Shown one piece after another: positions 35,256 through 46,521 of a stretch of DNA of 64,000 bases. Every line of letters starts with the position of its first letter. The first letter of the stretch is position 1. Under the pieces are notes generated by a model. The model did not search any database and was not told where the DNA came from. It saw nothing but the letters and a program-made list of their open reading frames with translations. Source of the stretch: Dactylis glomerata (Eukaryota; Streptophyta; Magnoliopsida; Poales; Poaceae); contig QXEO01001040.1 in assembly GCA_007115705.1 (NCBI GenBank), positions 230,881 through 294,880 on the forward strand, given 5' to 3'. Both the position numbers and the translations under genes were made by a program.

Positions 35256-37018
35256 TGCTGCTATTTGATGGCGCCTAATTGACGAGGGAGATTATTCTTC
35301 TGCGGTCCCCGGCAACGGCGCCAGAAAACTAGCTGATCCCTTTGATTGCGTATGGTTGACGTGGGAGTAGACTGTCCTTGTGCGTGGTGGATAACCAGCC
35401 CGTTGGGAACCCCAAGAGGAAGGTATGATGAGTATAGCAGCTAGTTTTCCCTCAGTTAAGAAACCAAGGTTTAATGTCGATCAGGAGAGGAGAGACAATG
35501 ACGACTGAAGGTGATGCGGACTGGCTTAGTGATACTCCAACAAGGGCGCCGTTAACGATACTTGTTGACTCATCTTCGGCCAGCAGCAACGCGGAACCTG
35601 CACACAACACAAACAAATACTTTGTTCCCAACTTGCGATGAGGTTGTCAATCTCACCGGTTTGCTTGAAACAAAGGTTATGAGCATATCGAGTGGAAAAC
35701 AATATAGTATGCGAGTAAAGTAAACAGTACGAGTAAAGTAAACAGTGCGAGTAAAGTAAACAGGTGATAGCAATATGATGGAAATAGGACCGGGGTCCAC
35801 AGTTCACTAGTGGTGTCTCTCCATAAGAGAAATAACACATGCTGGGTAAACAAATTACAGTTGGGCAATTGATAGAATAAAATAAACGTGATATGTCAAG
35901 AAGATCACTATGAGATTTACTCTGGGCATTACAACAAAATAAATAGACCGCCATCCAACTGCATCTATGACTAATAATCCACTCCCGGGGATATCAATCC
36001 GAACACCCCAGTAGTATTAAGTTGCGAACAACAGATAATTACATTAAGCAAAGTGTGTAATGTAAACAAAGCATATGCCCTTGAGCATATGAATGTTGTT
36101 TTCTCCCTAGTAGCAACAGCACATCTACCACCTTAGAGGTTTCTGTCACTCCCCCATGTGAAATAGAGGCATGAACCCACTATCGAGCATAAATACCCCC
36201 TCTTGGAGTCACTAGCAACTACTCGGCCAAGATAGCTACTAACAACGGAGAGCATGCAAGATCATAAACAACATAGAGATAACAAAAGAAAATATTCAGT
36301 ACAACAACTTAATCATAAACACCAATATTCATCGGATCCCAACAAACCAAACATGTAGAATTACATAACAGTGATCTCAATCATGTAGGGCAGCTCATGA
36401 GATCTAAACATGAAGCACATGGTGGAGCAGACAACTATCTAGCTACTGCTATGGACCCATAGTCCAAGGTAGACTACTCACTCATCGCTCCGGAGGCAAG
36501 CATGGCGATGAAGAAGACCTCCGGTGGCGATTCCCCTCTCCGGCAGGGTGCCGGGAAGAGCTTCTGGACCCTCCCGATCTTCGGGTCGATGGTGGCGGCG
36601 GATCGCGATGTGTTCTGGAAATCTGATCGGGTACTTAGGTTTTTTCCATCGGGGGGTCTTTATAGGCGAAGGGGCGTCGTCAGAGGGGGAGCCAGGCGCC
36701 CTCACGCGGGGCCTGGCCACGCCGCCCCTGCGTGTGGGGCCCTGGTGGCCCCCCTCCGACTCTCCTTCGGATCTCTGGAAGCTTCCGGGTAAAATAAGAC
36801 TTCAGGAACTTGTTTCGTCCAATTCCGAGAATATTTCCTGTGTATCACTCTAAAACACAAAAACAGCAGAAAACAGGGAACTGGCACTGTGGCAACTCGT
36901 TAATAGGTTAGTTCCAGAAAATGCATAAAAGTGCCACTAAGTGTAACGAAACAATAGGCAAATGGTGTAAAAACAAGCATGGAGCATCAAAAATTATAGA
37001 TACGTTGGAGACGTATCA
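35256..37018 (-). repeat. B 3' LTR
   Basis: TGCTGCTATT...ACGTATCA. TATA-like CCTATAAAGA near 36658. It contains an exact tRNA-Asp 3'-end match (35306-35323), i.e. a primer-site copy inside the LTR. Three 18-bp repeats of GCGAGTAAAGTAAACAGT type lie at 35711-35764; the partner LTR has two. Confidence 0.93.
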
Positions 37019-39952
37019 AGCTTCCCCAAGCTTAACTCCTGCTCGTCCTCGAGTAGGTAAGTGATAACAAAGAATAATTTTTGAGGTGACATGCACCTAC
37101 ACAATCTTGATCATATATGTAAGCATTGGTGAGCTGGGATCATAAGAACTTAAAACATGGGCATGAAGATATAATCATGACAATAAGAACTTAGCAACCA
37201 TGTTGTAAACATGCAAATGAACACAAACAAAAGATCATGAAAATGAAACAATGAAAGTCAAACGTGTGTTCAAATCATAAGGAAAAACATACAAATGGTT
37301 TTCAGCTTGTCCTTCAAAGAGAGCAAAACATAAATGCATAGGACACCTTCAAGTTTAAGAGGGCGACTAGATACAAATAATTTAAGAACAAGTGAAACCA
37401 ACAATATGAATCAATCAATGAACTTTGGGACAATGCATATCACACTAAGAATGACAACTATGCTCTCTTAATGGTGCATAAAGAAAGAAGGTGGTGACTC
37501 AACATAAAAGTAAAAGAAAGACCCTTCGCAGAGGGAAGCAGTGATTGCAAGTTTTATAACCTTCAAAAATTATGGTACTTACCGGCTTTGAGCTCTCATT
37601 GCCCCCATCATAAGCATCTTGAATGGTTAAAGTTAATGCGAGAACAATTATGATGCATATGCTTGACAAATCATAAGTTGAAAACCTCGTGCCCCGTGAA
37701 TACGAGTACCCAAACCTCATGCTACTTTACTTAGAGTCCCAAGCAAGGCTCTTGTCATTGTAAGTATATGCATATCATTGAGAACCGCCAATGGGGTACC
37801 TCCGTGCCCGATGACATGGAACAAGCCCACACCAAAATGACAGGACAAGCAGACAATGAACACCTCGACATCTCTTTTATTTGCCTTTTGTTTAGCTTTT
37901 TATTGTGAGTTGCGTTGTCGAATGTTCACCATGGGTATGCTGCAAATTTCCACCATGAATTATGCATGGCTTAGATTGGCGGCCCGGCGTTTCCCTAACA
38001 CATATACAAACTCCATGATCCCCACAAGATTCCCAATTCATTTCACACCGCGGGCATCCATAAACAAAAGATCACGATATCAACTCAAATAAGAAGTGCA
38101 ATGTTGAAAGCTTGCCCCATGACAGCATGGATGGGCTAGAATCCAACTTACAACTTGCAAGCATAACAACTCAACATAAGAGACCACAATGTCAAATTTT
38201 TAAGAACAGGAAAAAGTAAAGTGTGCCTTCCGGTTCGTGAGAGCTTTACTGACCGAATTTCGCATAACACTGGTAAGAGTTTAATTTGAAGAGAAAATAA
38301 AAGCAAGTCAAATTTACTTGGAATAGCAAATTGCTAGTAGGTATGTATGGTGGACACTTTGGAAAACTTTGGCTTTTAGGAGTTGGATGCACGAGTAGAG
38401 CTCATACTCAGTACAAGGCGAGGGCTAGCAAAAGACTGGGAGCGACCAACTAAGAGAGCAATAATGGCCATAATCATGCAAAGCGACAAAGCGACATTAA
38501 AAGAAGCATAAGATGGCATCAAAAGTCAAAAACTAAATGATCATAGAGGCTATTGGCGACTTTGTAAGAGTCTAACATGTGTGAGCATGCGCCAAGTCAA
38601 CCCAAATAAAGCATCAAGGAGAAAACCAAAATAATGCTTCCATACAATAAAAACAACGCATGATTTTTTCAAAGGCTCATTAAGCAATCTCAGTTATTTG
38701 AGACAAGTCATGCTACAGAAAAACCACTAAGCATACTATCAAAAAGATATCAAGCATGACATGAAAAAGCCTAAGCCGCAGTCTACACAAGCTCCTTCTT
38801 GTACCACTATTTTGCACAAAGTTTTTTCTCTTTTCCAACACCATTTGAAATTTTTAAACACACCTCTTTTGATGAAAACCAATAAAGATCAGAGGCAAAA
38901 ATACACCTTGATGAAAAGATATGACAAGGTCTGAACGCAAATCAAGGCGAAAACGAAAACCAAAAGCAGTAGCAGAAAAGGAAGAACACTCGATTTTTAA
39001 TAAGAGTGAAAACTAGAGCGTTCTTGGCAAATGAAAACAAGGCAACTTCTCCAAAAGAAATTTGTTGGGGTCCAACCATTTATTGCAGCAAACAAACAAA
39101 CTAAACCAACTAAGAAAACTAAAACAACTGACGCTCCAAGAAAAACACATAGCGCATGAAGCAATAAAAATATAGTGTTTTGAAAGGTGACCTAATTTTT
39201 GCCGATGAAGAAGGGGTGCCTCGGGGGCATCCCCAAGCTTTGACGCTTGTACTTCTTGGATATTTCTTGGGGTGATGCATGGGCATCCCCAAGCTTGAGC
39301 TTTTGTCCATTCTTCAACTCATCTCATCATTCTCCAATCCCTACACTTGAAAACTTCCTTCATACAAAACTAAACACAATTCTATTAGCAACATTAGTGC
39401 AAGCATAACATATAATCAATCCTCTATTTGCTTCAGGTTTCAACTCAAAACCACCACATATATAGTAAATACTACTGTAGCAACCTTCCCAAAAGTTCCG
39501 TGATCAAAAGAACTCAAAAGAAAGCGATAAAGTGGCAAACACAAATATTGGCAGAAATCTGTCAAAACTGAACAGCTGACAAAGGTCGAATTTTTGAGGG
39601 ATTTTCTGTTGCTCAAATCAAAAAGTGTTAAACTAACAAAAGTTTGGATATAACCTGGGGCATATGCACAAGAAATCGCAGGTCCAAAAGATAAACAGAG
39701 AATTTTCACGAATTTTTACGGTGCAGCACCGAAAACAGTTTCAGGACAGCAACATCCCCAAATCTTTACCTCACTCAAATTAGAGGCTTCTCTTGGCACA
39801 AAAACGAAATAAACAAGATAAGGAGCGGTCATTACAGTAGTAATGACTTCCAAGACTCAAATAAAAGAAAAATTACTGAAAAGAAAACATTGGGTTATCT
39901 CCCAAGAGTGCTTTTCTTTAACGCCTTTGAGCTAGGCGCAGAAAATTGCGAA
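37019..39952 (-). other. B 3' noncoding region with repeated PPT-like motifs
   Basis: No recognisable protein domain. The polypurine tract abuts the LTR at 37019-37033. Module alpha occupies 37547-38350. Two further AAGCTTGGGGATGC copies (- strand) lie at 39227-39240 and 39283-39296, within a short frame (39310-39119) beginning MDKSSSLGMP that recurs in A1, A2 and, frameshifted, in C. Confidence 0.8.
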
Positions 39953-40819
39953 TCAAGTAATATCAAGTGATGAAGTGCTAGGATCAGCACGTGCCTTACG
40001 TCTTCCTTTCTTACCTTTGCTCTTGACTCTAGGAAAGACATGGTTATTGCAAGGTGGAGAGATAAATCTTATATTGCCTTTTCCCACATCGATGACGGCG
40101 ACCAGGAGCTTCAGAATGGATCTTCCAAGTGTGATTTGTCCTTTTCCTACACATTCAATAACAAGATAATCAGTAGATATCATTCTTCCTAGGACTTTTG
40201 TAAAAACTCCTTCAGCTATTCCAAGGGGAAATATAGTGGCATTGTTAGTAAGAGAAATTCCTTCTCCTCCCTCAGAAAGCTTCCAAAGGCTCAAAGATTC
40301 ATAAACATCCTTTGGCATGAGACAAAATTCAGACATAATATCACAACGAGCATGAAAAGTTTCACCACTAATGGTGATTTTTATTGTAGGATACCAACTC
40401 GAAGGTTCAGTATTTGTTGGCACATAATCAAAATGCTGGCGCAAAGTATTGTAGCAAGAATTCAAGCTAGCAGTGCAAGTCTCTAGAGTATCAAGTCTAT
40501 TAAAAATGCACACAAGAGAGGAATCAAAATAGGTTGGCATGCTATAAATTGTAATCAACTTTTTTATAATGTTGAAGGCTTGATCTCCATCGCAATGAAG
40601 GAAATCTCCTTCTGCAGTAGCATCCAAAGCATATCTATAACGAAGAGAAAGTCCAAAGTAAAAGCTACTAAGAAGCAAACTCAAAGTCATTTTAGGTTCA
40701 GTTTTTCCATGCCAATCATAAATTCTAGACCAAGCTTCTTTAAAGCTTTCCTCATCTTTCTGCTTAAAAGTAAAAATCATGTCCTCGGGAGACATAGTAG
40801 TAGCAACTGAACTAGACAT
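39953..40819 (-). CDS. gag: B gag/protease-like fusion, 288 aa, protease site altered
   Basis: The intact frame starts 192 bp inside the 5' LTR. Residues about 15-95 resemble the C-terminal half of the retrotransposon gag domain (the FKQKDEESFKEAW region through SFYFGLSLRYRYALDATAEG). Residues about 145-255 resemble the retropepsin-like domain of Athila gag-pro: the expected D-L-G-A-S is replaced by D-I-M-S-E, and the later ILGRPFL-type motif reads TLGRSIL. The tail (260-280) is Lys/Arg-rich. Half of gag and the catalytic surroundings of the protease are missing, yet no stop interrupts it. It may still bind RNA or gag, or may be a drifting relic. Confidence 0.75.
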   Translation of the reverse strand: MSSSVATTMSPEDMIFTFKQKDEESFKEAWSRIYDWHGKTEPKMTLSLLLSSFYFGLSLRYRYALDATAEGDFLHCDGDQAFNIIKKLITIYSMPTYFDSSLVCIFNRLDTLETCTASLNSCYNTLRQHFDYVPTNTEPSSWYPTIKITISGETFHARCDIMSEFCLMPKDVYESLSLWKLSEGGEGISLTNNATIFPLGIAEGVFTKVLGRMISTDYLVIECVGKGQITLGRSILKLLVAVIDVGKGNIRFISPPCNNHVFPRVKSKGKKGRRKARADPSTSSLDIT

Positions 40820-40983
40820 AATAAACTAAAAGTAAAGAAATAGCAACTACCAAGGATTCTAAATTTTTTTTTTGGGTTTTTGATAAAAAGCAATGCAGGT
40901 AAAATAAATAAAGTAAAGCTAAACAATAAAACAAAGTAAAGGATGTGTGTGCGAAAACTCCCCTCGCAGAAGTCTTCTCTTCC

Positions 40984-41001
40984 TCCCCGGCAACGGCGCC
41001 A
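40984..41001 (-). other. B primer-binding site, tRNA-Asp
   Basis: TCCCCGGCAACGGCGCCA on the + strand equals the tRNA-Asp 3' end, so the complement on the - strand is the primer site, 10 bp inside the 5' LTR. Confidence 0.9.
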
Positions 41002-41011
41002 GAAAATTAGC

Positions 41012-42773
41012 TGCTGCTATTTGATGGCGCCTAATTGACGAGGGAGATTATTCTTCTGCGGTCCCCGGCAACGGCGCCAGAAAACTAGCTGATCCTTTTG
41101 ATTGCGTATGGTTGACGTGGGAGGAGACTGTCCTTGTGCGTGGTGGATAACCAGCCCGTTGGGAACCCCAAGAGGAAGGTATGATGAATATAGCAGCTAG
41201 TTTTCCCTCAGTTAAGAAACCAAGGTTTAATGTCGATCAGGAGAGGAGAGACAATGACGACTGAAGGTGATGCGGACTGGCTTAGTGACACTCCAACAAG
41301 GGCGCCGTTAACGATACTTGTTGATTCGTCTTCGGCCAGCAGCAACGAGGAACCTCCACACAACACAAACAAATACTTTGTTCCCAACTTGCGATGAGGT
41401 TGTCAATCTCACCGGTTTGCTTGAAACAAAGGTTATGAGCGTATCGAGTGGAAAACAATATAGTATGCGAGTAAAGTAAACAGTGCGAGTAAAGTAAACA
41501 GGTGATAGCAATATGATGGAAATAGGACCGGGGTCCACAGTTCACTAGTGGTGTCTCTCCATAAGATAAATAACACATGCTGGGTAAACAAATTACAGTT
41601 GGGCAATTGATAGAATAAAGATAAACGTGATATGTCAAGAAGATCACTATGAGATTTACTCTGGGCATTACAACAAAATACATAGACCGCCATCCAACTG
41701 CATCTATGACTAATAATCCACTCCCGGGGATATCAATCCGAACACCCCAGTAGTATTAAGTTGCAAACAACAGATAATTGCATTAAGCAAAGTGTGTAAT
41801 GTAAACAAAGCATATGCCCTTGAGCATAAGAATATTGTTTTCTCCCTAGTAGCAATAGCACATCTACCACCTTAGAGGTTTCTGTCACTCCCCCAGGTGA
41901 AATAGAGGCATGAACCCACTATCGAGCATAAATACCCCCTCTTGGAGTCACTAGCAACTACTCGGCCAAGATAGCTACTAACAACGGAGAGCATGCAAGA
42001 TCATAAACAACATAGAGATAACAAAAGATAATATTCAGTACAGCAACTTAATCATAAACACCAATATTCATCGGATCCCAACAAACCAAACATGTAGAAT
42101 TACATAACGGTGATCTCAATCATGTAGGGCAGCTCATGAGATCTAAACATGAAGCACATGGTGGAGAAGACAACCATCTAGCTACTGCTATGGACCCATA
42201 GTCCAAGGTAGACTACTCACTCATCGCTTCGGAGGCAAGCATGGCGATGAAGAAGACCTCCGGTGGCGATTCCCCTCTCCGGCAGGGTGCCGGGAAGAGC
42301 TTCCGGACCCTCCCGATCTTCGGGTCGACGGTGGCGGCGGATCGCGATGTGTTCTGGAAATCTGATCGGGTACTTAGGTTTTTTCCGTCGGGGGGTCTTT
42401 ATAGGCGAAGGGGCGTCGTCAGAGGGGGAGCCAGGCGCCCTCACGCGGGGCCCGCGCGGCCAGGCGCCTGGCCGCGCCGCCCCTGCGTGTGGGGCCCTGG
42501 TGGCCCCCCTCCGACTCTCCTTCGGATCTCTGGAAGCTTCCGGGTGAAATAAGACTTCAGGAACTTATTTCGTCCAATTCCTAGAATATTTCCTGTGTAT
42601 CACTCTGAAACACAAAAACAGCATAAAACAGGGAACTGGCACTGTGGCAACTCGTTAATAGGTTAGTTCCGGAAAATGCATAAAAGTGCCACTAAGTGTA
42701 ACGAAACAATAGGCAAATGGTGTAAAAACAAGCATGGAGCATCAAAAATTATAGATATGTTGGAGACGTATCA
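41012..42773 (-). repeat. B 5' LTR
   Basis: Partner of 35256-37018, with an internal primer-site copy at 41062-41079. TATA-like near 42396-42404. A GC-rich block near 42445-42480 is longer than in the other LTR. Confidence 0.93.
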
Positions 42774-42778
42774 GCTCA

Positions 42779-43110
42779 CCATAGGGGCGCGCAGGACAGC
42801 CCTAGGCCGCGCCCCGTGGTGGTGAGGCCCACGAGTGGCTCCTCTCTGTCTCCTCTTCGGTTCCCTGGAAGCTTCGGTAAAATTTCTAGATGTCTGGCTT
42901 TTGTTTCATCCAATTACGAGAATATTTCCTGTGTAACTTTTCTGAAACACAAAAATAGGAGAAAACAGGGAACTGATACTGTGGCATCTCGTTAATAGGT
43001 TAGTTCCGGAAAATGCATAAAAATGCCACGAAGTGTAACGAAACACTAAGCAAATGGTGTAAAAACAAGTATGGAGCATCAAAAATTATGGATACGTTGG
43101 AGATGTATCA
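42779..43110 (-). repeat. A1 3' LTR, proximal piece
   Basis: Continues the A-type LTR after B and ends GATGTATCA at 43110, next to the polypurine tract. Confidence 0.9.
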
Positions 43111-45830
43111 GCATCCCCAAGCTTAACTCCTGCTCGTCCTCGAGTAGGTAAGTGATAACAAAAGAAATAATTTTTGAGGTGACATGCACCTACACAATCT
43201 TGACCATATATGTAAGCGTTGTGCGCTGGGATCAAAAGAACTTAAGACATGGGCATGAAAGATATAATCTTGATAGAAGAAACTTAGCAACCATGTTATA
43301 ACATGAAAATGAACACAAATGAAAGATCATGAGAATGAAACAATGAAAGTCAAACGTGTGTTCAAATCATAAGGAAAACATACAAATGGTTTTTAGCTTG
43401 TCCTTCATGAGAGAGCAAAACATAAATGCATAGGACACCTTCAAGTTTAAGAGGGCGACTAGATACAAGTAATTTAAGAACAAGTGAAACCAACAATATG
43501 AATCAATCAATGAAATCTTTGGGACAATGCACATTATACTGAGAATGACAACTATGCTCTCTTAGACGGTGCATAAAGGTAGAAGGTGGAGACTCAACAT
43601 AAAAGTAAAAGAAAGGCCCTTCGCGGAGGGAAGCAATGATTAAACATGTGCTAGAGCTTTTCATTTGTAAAACAGAGATAAAACTTGGGTTTTGAGAGGT
43701 GGTTGTTTCATGTCAACGACTGATAATGGGGTCTTACTATCTTCCATAATAAACAAGTGAGAGCGGTTCTGAGTTCTTTTAAAAATTGGCACATTGGTGC
43801 TCTTTTATAAAGCTTTGGCACTCCTCCCAACCTTTTTTCCTTTCTCAAACCATGGCTAACCGATTACATCGGGTGCCCACCAACATTCACATACCATGGA
43901 GGAGTGCCTCTTTTTTTCTTTTTAGAATTAAATTCCAATGGTCCGACCAGCTCTCATGCAAAATTAATGACGAGAAGATGAAGCTGCCTAGTCGAGGGGT
44001 ACTTAATTTAATATGGAAGATAGCAATTCCAACCACTACGTCCCCATGAGCTAAAAACTGTGGCACAAAACGAGAAGTAGTTGAAAGTTTTGAAAGGTAG
44101 CACATGAAAATTTACTTGGAATGGCTTACAAATACCATGCATAGGAATTTATAGTGGACACAATGGCAAACTTGGTTTTTAGGAGTTGGATGCACGAGTA
44201 GAGCTCATACTCAGTACAAAACGAGGGCTAGCAAAAGACTGGGAGCGACCAACTAAGAGAGCAATAATGGCCATAATCATGCAAAGCGACAAAGCAACAT
44301 TAAAAGAAGCATAAGATGGCATCAAAAGTCAAAAACTAAATGATCATAGAGGCAATGGCGACTTTGTATGAGTCTAACATGTGTGAGCATGCGCCAAGTC
44401 AACCCAACTAAAGCATCAAAGGAGAAGACCAAAATAATGCTTCCAAATAATTAAAACAACGCATGATTTTTTCAAAGGCTCATTAAGCAATCTCAGTCAT
44501 TTGAGACAAGTCATGCTACAGCAAAACCACTAAGCATACTATCAAAAAGACATCAAGCATGACATGCAAAAGCCTAGGCCGCAGTCTACACAAGCTCCTT
44601 CTTGTACCACTTTTTTTGCATAAAGCTTTTTCTCTTTTGCAACAACATTCGAACTTTTTATAAACGACTCTTTTGATGAAAACCAACATGGACCAGAGGT
44701 CAAAATATACCTTGATAAAAAGATATAACAATATCTGAACACAAATCAAGGCGAAAAACAAAAGCTAAACGCAGTTCTAGAAAAAGAGAACACTCGTTGA
44801 AACGATAAGAGTGAAAAACGGAGTGTTATTGGCAAATGAAAAGCGAGGCAACTTCTCCAAAGGAAATTTGTTGGTGTCCAACCATTTATTGCAGCAAACG
44901 AAACTAAACTAAACTGAAAACTAAAAACAACTGACGCTCCAAGAAAAGCACATAATGCATGAAGCAATAAAAATATAGTGTGTTGAAAGGTGACCTGATT
45001 TTTGCCGATGGAGAAGGGGTGCCTCGGGGGCATCCCCAAGCTTTAACGCTTGTACCTCTTGGATATTTCTTGGGGTGCGTGGGCATCCCCAAGCTTGAGC
45101 TTTTGTCCATTCTTCAACTCATCTCATCATTCTCCAATCCCTACACTTGAAAACTTCCTTCATACAAAACTAAACACAAATTTATTAGCAACATTAGTAT
45201 AAGCATAACATTGAATCAACCCTTTTTGCTTCAGGTTTCAACTCAAAACCACCACATATAAAGCATATACTACTGTAGCAACTTCCCCAAAAGTTCCGTG
45301 ATCAAAAGAACTCAAAAAGAAAGCGATAAAGCGGCAAACACAAATATTGGCAGAAATCTGTCAAAACAGAATAGCTGACAAAGGTCGAATTTTAGAGGGT
45401 TTTCTGTTGCTCAAATCAAAAAGTGTTCAGCTAATGAAAGTTTGGATATAACCTGGGGCATATGCACAAGAAATCGCAGGTCCAAAAGATATACAGAGAA
45501 TTTTCACGAATTTTTACGGTGCAGCACCGAAAACAGTTTCAGGACAGCAACATCCCCAAATCTTACCTCACTCAAATTAGAGGCTTCTCTTGGCAAAAAA
45601 ACGAAATAAAAAGGATAAGGAGAGGTTATTACAGTAGTAATAACTTCCAAGACTCAAATAAAAGAAAAAGAACTGAAAGTAAAAACATTGGGTTATCTCC
45701 CAAGAGTGCTTTTCTTTAACGCCTTTGAGCTAGGCGCAGAAAGTGCGAATCAAGTATTTTCGAAAGAGTCATTAAGATCAATTGCAGAAGTATTTTCAAT
45801 AATAAATTGAATTGTGTCCAAATGAGTTTT
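43111..45830 (-). other. A1 3' noncoding region
   Basis: Polypurine tract at 43111-43124. Module beta at 43642-44154. PPT-like copies at 45030-45043 and 45083-45096, with the MDKSSSLGMP short frame (45110-44904). No recognisable domain. Confidence 0.8.
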
Positions 45831-46342
45831 TTAAGACCCTTTATGATCACTCTTTGGTACACTACTTTCATCAAAAAGGTTTTCAGGACAAATCCAACTA
45901 AAATTCTTTTCCAAAGCTTCATGAATTCCTACAAGTTTACAAGGTATTGGCACTCTAAAATCTTTATTGGGTGTACCAACAACCTCTACAGGCGAGCCAA
46001 GCTTATTAAATTTCTTAAAAACTTCCCTAGCCTCAATGGCAACATCTTAAATTCTATGCGCAAAGTTTCTAAGATAAAAGCTTTCTTTTCAGGATCCTCA
46101 ATATCATGAAGCTTAAGAAACATGTGTTGCATAAAAGGATTAAGGCTAGCAAACCTAGCTTCCAACATGTGAATTAAATAAGCAAAAGCAACTTCATAAC
46201 TAGGAGCAAGCTCAACCAAAGACTTTTCTTCAACATCTTTATGCATACTAATATGATTAAAGAACTCCTCAATGTTACTTTTTCCAATAATTGAACCACT
46301 ACCTACTGAGAGGTCCTCCAAAACGTACTTAGGGAACAACAT
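45831..46342 (-). pseudogene. A1 gag-position ORF of unknown family, one frameshift
   Basis: The frame starts at 46342, 180 bp inside the 5' LTR, and reads 118 codons to 45986. A one-base shift near 46010 restores a second stretch to a stop at 45831-45833, about 170 residues in all. It does not look like gag, protease or the ORFs of B and C. The N-terminal 110 residues appear mostly helical (for example MHKDVEEKSLVELAPSYEVA). The C-terminal part has Pro-Val/Val-Gly turns. It occupies the place where A2, which has the same LTR type, carries gag. Function unknown. Confidence 0.6.
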
Positions 46343-46493
46343 AATGAACTAGAGTAGAGAAGTAACAACTATAAAGGATACTAATTTTTTTGTGTTTTTG
46401 ATAAAACGATGCAAGTAAAAATAAAGTAAAAGCAAAACTTAAAACAAAGTAAAGGATGTGCATGCGAAACTCCCCTTGCAGAAGTCTTCTTTT

Positions 46494-46511
46494 TCCCCGG
46501 CAACGACACTA
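46494..46511 (-). other. A1 primer-binding site, mutated tRNA-Asp type
   Basis: TCCCCGGCAACGACACTA on the + strand, three mismatches to the tRNA-Asp 3' end. Confidence 0.7.
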
Positions 46512-46521
46512 GAAAACTTGT

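Larger units (their letters stand above)
35256..42773 (-). mobile_element. B: complete non-autonomous Gypsy element
   Basis: 7518 bp between GCTCA copies (35251-35255 and 42774-42778). LTRs 35256-37018 (1763 bp) and 41012-42773 (1762 bp). tRNA-Asp primer site, one 288-codon ORF at the gag position, then about 2.9 kb of noncoding sequence and a polypurine tract. No RT or integrase, so replication must depend on a partner element. Confidence 0.95.

Noticed and set aside
35054..35278. Recurring + strand frame starting MAMKKTSGGDSP in A and B LTRs (also 36502, 42241, 47647)
   Set aside because: It lies antisense in the LTR leader of - strand elements, repeats because the LTRs repeat, and its ends differ by frame between copies.
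35711..35764. Short tandem repeats considered as a CRISPR-like array
   Set aside because: The units are contiguous with no spacers, in a plant LTR; this is a minisatellite.
41062..41079. Exact tRNA-Asp 3' end, considered as a tRNA gene
   Set aside because: Only the 18 terminal nucleotides are present, including the CCA-adjacent end, with no cloverleaf upstream. It is a primer-site copy.
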